Positions 1-8,623 of a stretch of 64,000 bases of DNA are shown here, piece by piece. The notes under the pieces are model-generated. The model worked only from the letters and a program-made list of their open reading frames with translations, was not told the origin of the DNA and made no database searches. Numbering within the stretch: position 1 is the stretch's first letter; every line of letters begins with the position of its first letter. Position numbers and translations under genes: made by a program. Source of the stretch: Chitinophagaceae bacterium (GTDB lineage: Bacteria > Bacteroidota > Bacteroidia > Chitinophagales > Chitinophagaceae). The stretch lies in assembly GCA_016710165.1 (NCBI GenBank), contig JADJLJ010000001.1, positions 1,488,001-1,552,000 on the forward strand, read 5' to 3'.

Positions 1-1518
1 GTAAGGAGAAAAGGTCTTTCAGTTTTGCCTCATCATCCTTGCTCAGCACACTATCGCCTCCCTCCTGCTTATCAATGATGTTGTCGATGATGTCACTGTC
101 TACCCGGGTGAACTGCACATTCTCCCATTTCATTTCCATCTGGTTGATGAATCCATTGTCAATGATGGTTTCCAGCTTAACCACGATGTATCCTTTACCA
201 ACGGCCTGTTGTATATACGCATCCTGCTGCACGGGATCGGTGGTATACAGGATCACCAGTTTCCCGTCTTTATTTTTCTGCAATGCTTCTGTTGCCAGCT
301 TGTATTCCTCAATCGTATAGAATTTCAAGTCCCTCCTTTGCGGATTCAGGGGGTTTGCATGATGTGGAACTTATTTGCCTTATCCAGGAATTTATCATCC
401 GTCATCATACCATACTTCACAAACAGGCCCAGGCTCTCCCACTTTTCTTCAAACTGCTTGCGGTCTGTTTTAAATATCTCCTCCAGTTTATCGGCTACTT
501 TTTTGGTGATGTGTGCATTGATCTTTTTTACATTGGGATCCCCCTGCAGGTAACTGCGGCTAACATTCAGGGGGATATCCGGGCTGTCGATCACCCCATG
601 CATCAGCATTAAGAATTCCGGCACAATGTCTTTCACTTCATCCGTTACAAAAACCTGGTTGCAGTACAATTGTATCTTGTCTTTCTGTATCTCGTAACTC
701 TGCTTTATTTTGGGGAAGTATAAGATACCGGTAAGGTTGAAGGGATAATCCACGTTCAAATGGATCCAGAACAGCGGGGCTTCGCTGAAGGGATATAACT
801 CTTTGTAAAAATCCTGGTAGTCTTCGGTCGTTAATTCGGATGGTTTCTTTGTCCAGGCGGGTGCGGGATTGTTTACCTGTTTATCATTGAAGAAGATCGG
901 GATCGGCAGGAACCGGCAGAATTTTTCCAATACAGACTGTATCCTGGATTCTTCCAGGAATTCCTCACTTTCTGCATTCAGGTGAAGCACAATATCGGTT
1001 CCCCTGCCCTGCCTGCCGGCAGGCAGGTTTTCTTTTTCCACTTCTTCCAACGTGAATTCCGGGCTGCCGTCGCATTCCCATCTTACAGCCTGGCTGCCTT
1101 CCCGGAAGCTTCTTGAAAAAACTTCCACTTTATCACTTACCATGAAGGAACTGTAAAAGCCCAGGCCGAAATGGCCGATGATGTTAGCCTCGTTCTGGCC
1201 CTTGTATTTTTCCAGGAATTCCTCTGCCCCGCTAAAAGCCACCTGGTTCAGGTATTTGTCGATCTCATCCGCTGTCATGCCCAGGCCGGTATCCGAAATG
1301 GTAAGGGTCTTTTTATCCTTATCGATCCGGATCTCGATCTTCAGGTCGCCCAGTTCGCCCTTTGCCTCGCCGATGGAAGAGAGTGTCTTCAGTTTCTGGT
1401 TGGCATCCACTGCATTGCTGACAAGTTCCCGTAAAAAAATGTCATGCTCGCTGTACAGGAATTTCTTGATGATGGGGAAAATATTCTCTGTTTGTACCCG
1501 GATATTTCCTTTTTGCAT
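1..1518 (-). CDS. htpG: Molecular chaperone HtpG (Hsp90), frameshifted, C-terminus off the window
   Basis: ATP-dependent cytosolic Hsp90-family chaperone. The N-terminal GHKL ATPase domain is clear: the N-box ELVSNAVDA near residue 31, DTGLGM near residue 76, and GHFGLGFYSSFMVSD near residue 114. The middle domain follows. The open frame stops at 346-348, but the same protein resumes one frame over at KFYTIEEYK and stays open to base 1, where the gene leaves the window. The break lies at a C5 run (minus strand) at 349-353; one more C restores the frame, so a sequencing deletion is the simplest cause. Residues 165-171 read LPAGRQG, encoded by a 20-bp palindrome at 1008-1027; Hsp90s normally run straight into the RGTDI strand here, so this looks like a repeat inserted into the gene. 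The restored junction around MQTPLNPQRRDLKF is also unlike other HtpGs and could be a second short insert. Family identity is certain. Confidence 0.95.
1008..1027. repeat. 20-bp perfect palindrome (LPAGRQG element) inside htpG
   Basis: CCTGCCTGCCGGCAGGCAGG is its own reverse complement. On the minus strand it is read in frame as LPAGRQG. Degenerate relatives occur at 43278-43298 (PASPADR in the DUF4105 gene), 44384-44403 (LPGGRQ at the end of the same gene) and inside the hairpin element at 51353-51443. Confidence 0.85.
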
Positions 1519-1612
1519 AGCTTATTTGTTTTATTGGATGATTGCAAACATAGTACCAAGGCCGGTTTGCTGCCAGCTTGGCATTTTATTAATTGCACGG
1601 GTTAACCAAATG

Positions 1613-1643
1613 AACAGAGGCTTCCAAATTGGAAGCCTCTGTT
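1613..1643 (-). terminator. Terminator-like hairpin after the lamin-tail gene
   Basis: Perfect 15-bp arms around a single base (AACAGAGGCTTCCAA and its complement). It lies 22 bp past the stop of the minus-strand gene ending at 1665 and before htpG. There is no strong U tract, so the function is inferred from position and stem stability. Confidence 0.7.
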
Positions 1644-1664
1644 TGTATGATTCGGTTGATCCCC

Positions 1665-4406
1665 TTACCAGATCATAAAGCGCTTCTTATCCCTGAAATC
1701 GGGGCTTACAATATGAATACTGTAAGAACCTGTTCCCAGCCGGGCCGGTATGGTAAAAGTATCGTCAATGAAATTCACCGGGGTGATGATATCCCGCTGG
1801 AAGACCAATTGGCCAACACTATTGAATACCTGTATTCCATAATGGCCGGGTTTGATGCCCTTATACGTATAATGTAAGCTGCCACCACGTTTTACCGGTA
1901 CCGAGTAAAGCACAAAACCGTCGGGTATGCTCTTCATGGTAAATGACCTTTCTGTACCATACGCAATGCCGCCGTTATTAACCGCATACGCTTTGTAATA
2001 GTACGTGGCGCCCTGTACCAATCCATTCAAGGTAGTTGAGAAATTCCCTCCGGCTAAATTAGACGAAACCGATTTTGTACCCAACCCGTTCGCCAGGCCG
2101 CTGATGCCGCTGTATTCAATGCCGTAATCTGTTACGGGGCTGCAGCCGATGCTGGAAACACTTCCATCCAATGTTACAGCGTTGGCCGAAAGCACATTGG
2201 CATTTCCGGTAACCGGGGTAGCAACCGTATTGACACCGCTTCCGCTGGCAGCCACATTGATGGTTGCCGCTCCGCCGCCGCTCACAGGGATATTACCATT
2301 GTACGACTGAACAGCAACCGGGCTGAACCGTACATAAATGGTTTGTGAATAAGGTCCGGCAGGATGTGTTAAGCTTAATGAAGCCGTATAAGTTCCTGCT
2401 GCAGTAGTTGAAAAAGCATACCCGTTCAGCGGACCTACATTGATGTTGGGTGCAAGTACTGCATTGCTGTTTATCGTGAATGAATTGGGCCCTGCTGTAG
2501 TATTGATACAGTTAGCGCCAAAAGCAGTCAATGGCGTTGCCGTTAATACCGGTGCCGACGTGGTGAATGAAAGTTGCACACCATAGCTTGTACCTCCCGC
2601 ATTGGTTGCATAAGCATGATAATAATAAATAGTACCTGGTGTTAAGCCGGTGAGCGCCGATGAGAAATTAACCCCTGCTAAATTAGACGACGCAACGGGT
2701 GTTCCGGTTCCATTGGGGAAACCATTGGTGGTGCTGTACTCAATACCGTAAGCAGTTACCGGGGAACAGCCAACAGAAGGGATCGTTGCTGCAACCGTGG
2801 CAGTTGTTTGCGTAATGGCGCTTGCTGCACCGCTGGTAACTGAAGGAGCAGTATTAACGCCTGAACCTGCAGTAGCCACGCTGGTAGCGGGAGCACCGCC
2901 GCCATTTACCGGTATATTTCCGTTATAAGACTGAACAGCAACCGGGCTGAAGTTCACAAAGATCTGTTGCGTATAATTTCCTCCCGGCTGGATTAAATCC
3001 AAGGAAGCCGTATAGGTTCCGCCCGATGTGGTAGAAAAGCTGAATCCCGTTAATGGGCCCACCGCAATATTGACATTGGTAAGATTGGTTCCGTTGATGG
3101 TAAATGAATTAGGTCCGCCTGTTGTATTGATACACACATTGCCGAAAGAAGCAAGTGATGTAACTGTGATAACAGGTGTTAATGCGATCGTGGTGAATGA
3201 TTGCTGTGCTCCATAAGCCGTACCGCCTCCATTGGTGGCATAAGCATGATAGTAATAGGTCAGTCCCGGGGTAAGTCCGGCAACATTGGATGAAAAGTTT
3301 CCTCCGGCCAGGTTGGTTGAAGGAACGGGTGTACCTGTTCCGTTGGGGAAGCCATTGGTCAAACTGTATTCCACACCATAAGCAGTTACTGCCGAGCATC
3401 CGTTGGCAGTAATACTTCCTGCAAGGGTTGCCGTGGTTTGGGTAATGGCACTTGCTGCACCGGTAGTAACGGATGCAAGTGTATTGATGCCTGCACCCGA
3501 AGCCGCCACATTAATAGCAGTGGCGCCGCCGCCGCCAACAGCGATATTGCCATTGTATGATTGAACGGCTGTGGGTGTGAACCGCACAAATATCTGTTGA
3601 GAATATGCGCCACCCGGCTGGGCCAGGCTTAAAGAAGCTGTGTATGTTCCACCGGAAGTGGTGGAATAGGTGAACCCGGCCAACGGGCCTACCGTAACGT
3701 TTGCTGCAGTAAGGTTTGAACCGGTTATTGTAAATGAATTAGGGCCGGCTACTATATTGATACACACATTACCAAATGCGGTAAGCGCTGTAGCGATCAA
3801 CGTAGGAGTTCCACCGCCACCACAAGGATTTAACGGGGTAGCCGTATTACGCGGAGCAGGTGCCCCTGTGGCAAAATCGGCAGCATTTTGATTGTTGTCT
3901 GTACAACCATTTGCAGCTCTTGCAACCGCTAATGTATTGCTGGGTGCCGGGGTAGGCCCGGTGCCTTCAAAACAGTTGGCAGTGGCCCCATATCCCACAA
4001 GATCGATCAACCCCGCCGGGCAGCCGGCGAGGGCAGTAGTATTATTAACCAATGCTACTTTTCCCGCTGTACCACTCATGGCAATGGTACCTATTGCATC
4101 CGGGGTTGGTAAAGGAGTTGTTCCACCTGTTCCCTGTGCTTCCTGAACAAGATAATACTGGCCAGGCTGCAAGGTTACATTGGTAAGATTGGTGACCTGC
4201 CAGGTACCGGTACCGGTTGCACTGTTGTACTGAACAGACCATCCGTTCAGGCTTACCGGTGCTGCACCCCGGTTGAACAATTCGATAAAATCATTTGTAT
4301 ATGTTGCCCCGGTATTTCCACCTCCTCCATATACCTGGCTTATCACAACCTGTGCATCGGCATGAAAGGCTGTAAAGGCAAGTATAAATGCAAAAATTTT
4401 TTTCAT
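1665..4406 (-). CDS. Secreted lamin-tail-domain protein with three repeat modules and T9SS C-terminal domain
   Basis: A 913-residue exported protein. A signal peptide (residues 1-18, ending ADA/Q) is followed by a lamin-tail domain (about 19-190: VVISQVYGGGG, NDFIELFNRG, LNGWSVQY). Three modules of about 170 residues follow, each pairing an ASPM/Hydin-like beta domain (C-I-N ... GPNSFTI, YSQQIFVRFTP, QSYNGNI) with a fibronectin-III-like domain (AYGVEYS, TYYYHAYATN, SFTT). The last 85 residues (HYGIQVFNSVGQLVF ... GSYSIHI) resemble a type A T9SS sorting domain, so it probably crosses the outer membrane through the T9SS, whose channel sprA is in this window. It lies downstream of the DUF5689 lipoprotein and TonB receptor genes on the same strand; a hairpin at 4453-4489 suggests partial uncoupling. 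Lamin-tail domains in bacteria often accompany secreted nucleases or phosphatases, which fits the divergent nuclease gene at 8624. The exact substrate is unknown. Confidence 0.85.
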   Translation of the reverse strand: MKKIFAFILAFTAFHADAQVVISQVYGGGGNTGATYTNDFIELFNRGAAPVSLNGWSVQYNSATGTGTWQVTNLTNVTLQPGQYYLVQEAQGTGGTTPLPTPDAIGTIAMSGTAGKVALVNNTTALAGCPAGLIDLVGYGATANCFEGTGPTPAPSNTLAVARAANGCTDNNQNAADFATGAPAPRNTATPLNPCGGGGTPTLIATALTAFGNVCINIVAGPNSFTITGSNLTAANVTVGPLAGFTYSTTSGGTYTASLSLAQPGGAYSQQIFVRFTPTAVQSYNGNIAVGGGGATAINVAASGAGINTLASVTTGAASAITQTTATLAGSITANGCSAVTAYGVEYSLTNGFPNGTGTPVPSTNLAGGNFSSNVAGLTPGLTYYYHAYATNGGGTAYGAQQSFTTIALTPVITVTSLASFGNVCINTTGGPNSFTINGTNLTNVNIAVGPLTGFSFSTTSGGTYTASLDLIQPGGNYTQQIFVNFSPVAVQSYNGNIPVNGGGAPATSVATAGSGVNTAPSVTSGAASAITQTTATVAATIPSVGCSPVTAYGIEYSTTNGFPNGTGTPVASSNLAGVNFSSALTGLTPGTIYYYHAYATNAGGTSYGVQLSFTTSAPVLTATPLTAFGANCINTTAGPNSFTINSNAVLAPNINVGPLNGYAFSTTAAGTYTASLSLTHPAGPYSQTIYVRFSPVAVQSYNGNIPVSGGGAATINVAASGSGVNTVATPVTGNANVLSANAVTLDGSVSSIGCSPVTDYGIEYSGISGLANGLGTKSVSSNLAGGNFSTTLNGLVQGATYYYKAYAVNNGGIAYGTERSFTMKSIPDGFVLYSVPVKRGGSLHYTYKGIKPGHYGIQVFNSVGQLVFQRDIITPVNFIDDTFTIPARLGTGSYSIHIVSPDFRDKKRFMIW

Positions 4407-4452
4407 AAAGAAAATTTGTCGTTGTATTAAAATACCCGTTTTGTTTCAAAGT

Positions 4453-4489
4453 AAGTAAGGGCCCTGATCTTTCATCAGGAACCTTACTT
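4453..4489 (-). terminator. Terminator-like hairpin after the DUF5689 gene
   Basis: Two-part stem: AAGTAAGG with CCTTACTT outside, CCTGAT with ATCAGG inside. It follows the minus-strand stop at 4499 and precedes the start of the lamin-tail gene at 4406. Confidence 0.65.
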
Positions 4490-4498
4490 TATATTTTT

Positions 4499-5854
4499 TT
4501 ACTGTCTTGTCACCCGTACATCATCCACTTCAAAATTGGTGGTTCTTCCCAGCGATACACTTCCTGTGTATTTAAAAGCGATATACACTGTCTGGCCGGC
4601 ATAGGCAGCCAGGCTGATATTACCCGTATTGGCAAATGAGCTGTATGTGCTTGAATTGTTGGTTGCCGTGTTACCCGGGATCTGTGCATTGTTACTCACC
4701 TGTGTCCATGTTGCCGTATTCGGTGTATTGCCTCCGTTGTAATTGGTAGATACAAAAGCATGAATGGTGGTAGGGCCGGTTGCAAACTGGTAAGCCGTAC
4801 TGAACTGCAGTTGAGGCGTGGTAGCGGCAGGTAATGCAATGGGTGGGGTGATGAGCCATGCAGTATCCGCATTCAAGCCGGTTCCGAAGGCAGTAACCTT
4901 CACACATTTTCCGGATGTTCCGAATACGGCATTCTTATATAATGCGGTTGCATTGGGTGCAATATTCTTCCACCCCGGGAACGTAAAATCAAGGTTGTTG
5001 TCTGAACTCGTAAGTGAACTGAAATATTCTTCAAACAGGTTGCAACGACCCCCGGCGAACTGCACGTCTTCGGCATTACGCAGGATCAATTGTCTTGTGG
5101 AACCGAATGTGGTGTAAATAGCCACTACGCTTCCGTTTCCTCCCGGCACTTTCTTTCCGGCAAAATTTGCATAGGCGCTTGTGCGGATAATGATCGTTTG
5201 GCCGGCACAGTTCTTAATATCAAGATTCACCGTGCTTTTATATACAGATGTATCGGAAAAGGTCACGGTGGTGTCACCGAACTCATAGCCATCCAGTTGT
5301 ATCAATGAACCCAGGTACTGGTCCTGCATACCGGTTCCCAGCTGGTTTTGAGTAACCACGATCGGGGTAACCGGGTTGTTAATAGAACCGCCCACAACAT
5401 ATTTGCTGATCAGGTTCCCGGGGATCCCTTCGAGGGAGGGTAAACCGGCAACCGTTGCCTTAACACCCAGTTCCATCGTTCCGTTATAGTCGCTGATGCA
5501 AAGGTCTTTACATTTGATGAAGATGCGGCGGCCTACCGGGTATGTTCCGTAAAGATTGGTTGCGTCAAGCAGTATCTGTAAACCACCGGTTGCATCCTGA
5601 ATATATAGTTGCTTATACAGGTTACCACTCTTATCATCGGCGACCACCACCCCTGAAATCACCAGGTCGGACGTGATCACATCATACGCACCGGAAGAGG
5701 TATGTAAGGCTTTAAGCGCTTTGATGGAAGTATTGGCCACGATGGCAGGGTCTGCTGCGCCGGGCGGGTTATCAAAACTTTTCTTACATGCACTCAACAG
5801 GCTGATTGAAGCAACCAGGATTACTGCCGTCAGTGTTTTTAAGATCTTATTCAT
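4499..5854 (-). CDS. DUF5689 / choice-of-anchor lipoprotein
   Basis: A 451-residue predicted lipoprotein. The signal ends in LLSACKK, a lipobox with Cys at about 22. An OB-like DUF5689 region follows (about 45-270: VISGVVVADDKSGNLYKQLYIQD, then GGLQILLDA and IYTTFGSTRQLILRNAEDVQF). The C-terminal 170 residues look like a choice-of-anchor J jelly roll (FEEYFSSL ... FPGWKNI ... WLITPPIAL ... YIAFKYTGS ... FEVDDVRV). It begins 44 bases after the TonB-dependent receptor and is almost certainly in its operon. Lipoproteins of this type are surface partners of TonB receptors in Bacteroidota, and DUF5689 is often found beside secreted endonuclease/phosphatase domains. A role in capturing ligand for the receptor is inferred. 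No catalytic motif was recognised. Confidence 0.8.
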   Translation of the reverse strand: MNKILKTLTAVILVASISLLSACKKSFDNPPGAADPAIVANTSIKALKALHTSSGAYDVITSDLVISGVVVADDKSGNLYKQLYIQDATGGLQILLDATNLYGTYPVGRRIFIKCKDLCISDYNGTMELGVKATVAGLPSLEGIPGNLISKYVVGGSINNPVTPIVVTQNQLGTGMQDQYLGSLIQLDGYEFGDTTVTFSDTSVYKSTVNLDIKNCAGQTIIIRTSAYANFAGKKVPGGNGSVVAIYTTFGSTRQLILRNAEDVQFAGGRCNLFEEYFSSLTSSDNNLDFTFPGWKNIAPNATALYKNAVFGTSGKCVKVTAFGTGLNADTAWLITPPIALPAATTPQLQFSTAYQFATGPTTIHAFVSTNYNGGNTPNTATWTQVSNNAQIPGNTATNNSSTYSSFANTGNISLAAYAGQTVYIAFKYTGSVSLGRTTNFEVDDVRVTRQ

Positions 5855-5898
5855 AATTTATTTTTTAAAGATTTTTTATTCAGCGTTTGTTATATCAA

Positions 5899-8481
5899 TT
5901 AAAAACGGATGCCCATGCTGGCAAAATAGTTAATACCGTATGCATAGAACCTCCTTTCCGGGAACTTGTTTACGTTCTTTCCTGCAAAGTCAAAACGCAG
6001 TTGCTCAAAACCGCCCGATACCACATCCCGATTGTTGAGGATATTATTTACCCCTACGTTAAATACCAGGAAGGTCCTTTTCTTCAGGTTGTGGAATTTC
6101 CGGTTCATCAGCCAGGAGTAACCGGCAAATGCATCCAGGGTATATTGGGATTTCAGTTTGGTCTGGTCCACGATCTGGTGCCACAATTCAGAACCTTCTG
6201 CCACGCCGCTTACTGCACTTTCTGTCCGGCGGATGGGATTAATGTTCAGGAACATCTTATCAAAATAATTGAAGTTGACATTGATGAACCAGAACCGGGG
6301 TGAACGGTAATCCAGCCCGATGGTATATGCCTGCTGTGGAGTAGGTACATAAAAGTTTTTGGAATACACCACGTCATTCCTTGATAAGACCTCCGAACTG
6401 TTATCGATGGTTACGGTAGCCCGCTGGCGGGTATTGTAATAATATTTTCCAACGGCAGCAGCAGCCGTAAGGCTTAATCCCTTATAGATCTTTGCTTCTG
6501 CGCCGAATTCAAACCCGGTATGTACCCTTCCGATATTGTTTATGGCGTAGTTCACAAAATTCCTGTACTCGTCGTGATAAAAGGTGATCACATCAAGCTG
6601 GTTCTTGAACTGGCTGTAGTAACCGGTGGCCCGTATCTTCAGTTTGGGCGCATTCATCACATAACCGCCTTCCACGGTCAGCATCTCTTCCGATTTCAGG
6701 TTATCCTGTACAAAATCCCTGGTACGGGGTGCAATGAATGCATTCTCGAAGAAAGGTGCACGGGAACCATAGGACCCGTTTGCAAACAGGTAATTACGCC
6801 CGTCTATTTTATAGGTTATGCCTCCCTTGATGCCTGAATTGTAAAAGTTATAGGTGGCTGATTTTCCATACGAGTTATTGGGGAACAACCCGCTTTTTAC
6901 ATTCCCATAACGGAAGAAACTGGTATAAGAATGTTCGGTGGCAACAAAAACATCGATCCTGCGGAACTTGAAAACACCCTGCAGCCATACGGAACCTTTC
7001 TTGATATTGATGTCGTAATTGTATCCGAATTTATCGCCTTCGCCTACAATACGGTTAGGTATGTTCAGGTTATTTTGCCCCGCATTGGGGTTTGTGGGGA
7101 AATCCCTTTCTCCAAACTGGTTCACATCCACATAAAAATCACCCCCCAAAAGGTCTTCTACCCTTTTAAAATAATTATTCCGCTGCGATTGATACGTGAT
7201 ACCGGCAGATAAAGAAGCGTTTTCAGAAATGGTGCTGTTGAGGGTACTGTTGAAAATATATTTCAAGGTGTTCACCACGCGTTCTTCCAGGATATAACGT
7301 GATCTTTTACCTGCCACGTCATTGCCGGTGATGCCAAAGGCATTGCGCACGATATCGTACGAGTTATAGTTTGTGTTATACAGCACGTCCCAGTTAATCT
7401 GGCGTTTGTTCACATCGTTCATCATCTCCTGCCTTACCTGTTCTGCAAAATTCGGATCAAGCTGGTAACTGGGCAGGTAGCGGTAGTAATCGGGCCTTGG
7501 GTCTGCGGCGTTGTACCAGTCAAGCCCCGTCACGCTCCTGTTGCCGTACGTAACCGAACCTGCGGTCACCAAGGTTGTTTTATCAGATATTTTCCAGTCG
7601 TGGGTCAGTATGCCGATGGGTTGGAAAGACCTGGCCACACTGGCATTTCTCTTTTTGCCGTTTTGATAACCCCAGTAGGGATTATAAAAATTATCGCCGG
7701 CAATATTTATCATTTCAGCAACAGATGCACCTTGCCGGCCATTTTCCGTTGGTGTGGCAAAAGCAACAAAGGAAAGCAGGTGCCTGTCGTTAAACCGTTT
7801 ATCTATGCCGCCAAAAAAAGACCAGCCATCATAATAGGTACCATCGCTGTATCCTTCATCGGCCCAGCGGTGGGAACCCGAAACAGTGAAGGCCCAGCCT
7901 TTATTATTCAAACCGGTTGAATGGGTTATCATGATGCGGTTTGAATAATTGCGGTTTGATGAAGCATAGTTGATGCTGGTTTGTTTACGCTGGTGTGAGG
8001 CACGGGTGTCAAAGGAATTCAGCCCGCCCATATCACCGTATGCAAAGGTTGTTGCCATCAGTCCCAGGGTTGATTCCCGGTTACGCAGCACATCATTCAA
8101 CCCGCCCCATTGTCCGTAGGGTGTAAAACCATTATCCAGGTTTTCCATGGGGATCCCGTTGATATAGGTACCAAACTGGTCTGCATCATATCCCCTGATC
8201 CGGAAACGTACGGCGCTGAATTTAAAGGTAGCGGCATTTAAAAAAGGGTCACGGCCGGCACTTAACTGGGATGAAATGTTCTGGGCACTCCCGTCCTGTG
8301 CGTCGTTCTCATCCAGGGAAATCAACGGGATATTGTCCTGCATATTATCCTTCAGTATTTCAATGATGGTATCGCGGGCCGGAATGGTATCTTTTTGCTT
8401 TGTTACCTGGGAAAATGCAGGGGGGAGAAACAGCCCCGCAAGCATCACCATAAGCAGGCAATTTTTGGTTTTTGGCATCAT
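5899..8481 (-). CDS. TonB-dependent outer-membrane receptor
   Basis: An 860-residue outer-membrane active transporter. Signal peptide (about 1-25, FLPPAFSQ), a short linker, then the plug domain (about 60-190: FRIRGYDADQFGTYINGIPMEN, NRESTLGLMATTFAYGDMGG) and a long 22-strand-type barrel with alternating aromatic residues. The terminal strand YGINYFASMGIRF ends in Phe, as BAM-inserted barrels do. Unlike SusC proteins it has no clear carboxypeptidase-regulatory N-domain. It heads a minus-strand set with a DUF5689 lipoprotein and a lamin-tail T9SS substrate, and is divergent from a secreted nuclease. The set suggests uptake of products of nucleic-acid or organophosphate breakdown; that is inference from context. 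The promoter carries TACATTTG at 8506-8513. Confidence 0.9.
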   Translation of the reverse strand: MMPKTKNCLLMVMLAGLFLPPAFSQVTKQKDTIPARDTIIEILKDNMQDNIPLISLDENDAQDGSAQNISSQLSAGRDPFLNAATFKFSAVRFRIRGYDADQFGTYINGIPMENLDNGFTPYGQWGGLNDVLRNRESTLGLMATTFAYGDMGGLNSFDTRASHQRKQTSINYASSNRNYSNRIMITHSTGLNNKGWAFTVSGSHRWADEGYSDGTYYDGWSFFGGIDKRFNDRHLLSFVAFATPTENGRQGASVAEMINIAGDNFYNPYWGYQNGKKRNASVARSFQPIGILTHDWKISDKTTLVTAGSVTYGNRSVTGLDWYNAADPRPDYYRYLPSYQLDPNFAEQVRQEMMNDVNKRQINWDVLYNTNYNSYDIVRNAFGITGNDVAGKRSRYILEERVVNTLKYIFNSTLNSTISENASLSAGITYQSQRNNYFKRVEDLLGGDFYVDVNQFGERDFPTNPNAGQNNLNIPNRIVGEGDKFGYNYDINIKKGSVWLQGVFKFRRIDVFVATEHSYTSFFRYGNVKSGLFPNNSYGKSATYNFYNSGIKGGITYKIDGRNYLFANGSYGSRAPFFENAFIAPRTRDFVQDNLKSEEMLTVEGGYVMNAPKLKIRATGYYSQFKNQLDVITFYHDEYRNFVNYAINNIGRVHTGFEFGAEAKIYKGLSLTAAAAVGKYYYNTRQRATVTIDNSSEVLSRNDVVYSKNFYVPTPQQAYTIGLDYRSPRFWFINVNFNYFDKMFLNINPIRRTESAVSGVAEGSELWHQIVDQTKLKSQYTLDAFAGYSWLMNRKFHNLKKRTFLVFNVGVNNILNNRDVVSGGFEQLRFDFAGKNVNKFPERRFYAYGINYFASMGIRF

Positions 8482-8505
8482 AAATTAGTCAGTTAAAAAA
8501 GAGAG

Positions 8506-8513
8506 CAAATGTA
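8506..8513 (-). promoter_or_regulatory. Bacteroidota -7 box of the TonB receptor operon
   Basis: TACATTTG on the minus strand fits TAnnTTTG and lies 25 bases upstream of the receptor start codon. No -33 TTG was found at the usual spacing. Confidence 0.6.
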
Positions 8514-8597
8514 GCAATTAAACAGGGTTTTTGGGCGCAAAGTTTCGAACATAACATATTATTCATTTTAAAATACCATAAATCAGTCCGGGATGAA

Positions 8598-8605
8598 TAA
8601 CTTTG
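8598..8605 (+). promoter_or_regulatory. -7 box of the secreted nuclease gene
   Basis: TAACTTTG fits TAnnTTTG and ends 19 bases before the ATG at 8624. Because the box overlaps a possible TTG start at 8603, it supports the downstream ATG as the true start. Confidence 0.6.
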
Positions 8606-8623
8606 CTGGCTATTGATTTATAT

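Noticed and set aside
346..360. Programmed frameshifting in htpG
   Set aside because: No slippery heptamer with a downstream pseudoknot is evident, and the same kind of one-base loss occurs in several unrelated genes, so error is simpler.
1665..4406. Lamin-tail gene repeats as a DNA-level tandem repeat element
   Set aside because: The three modules diverge at DNA level but keep protein domain pattern, so they are ordinary domain duplications.
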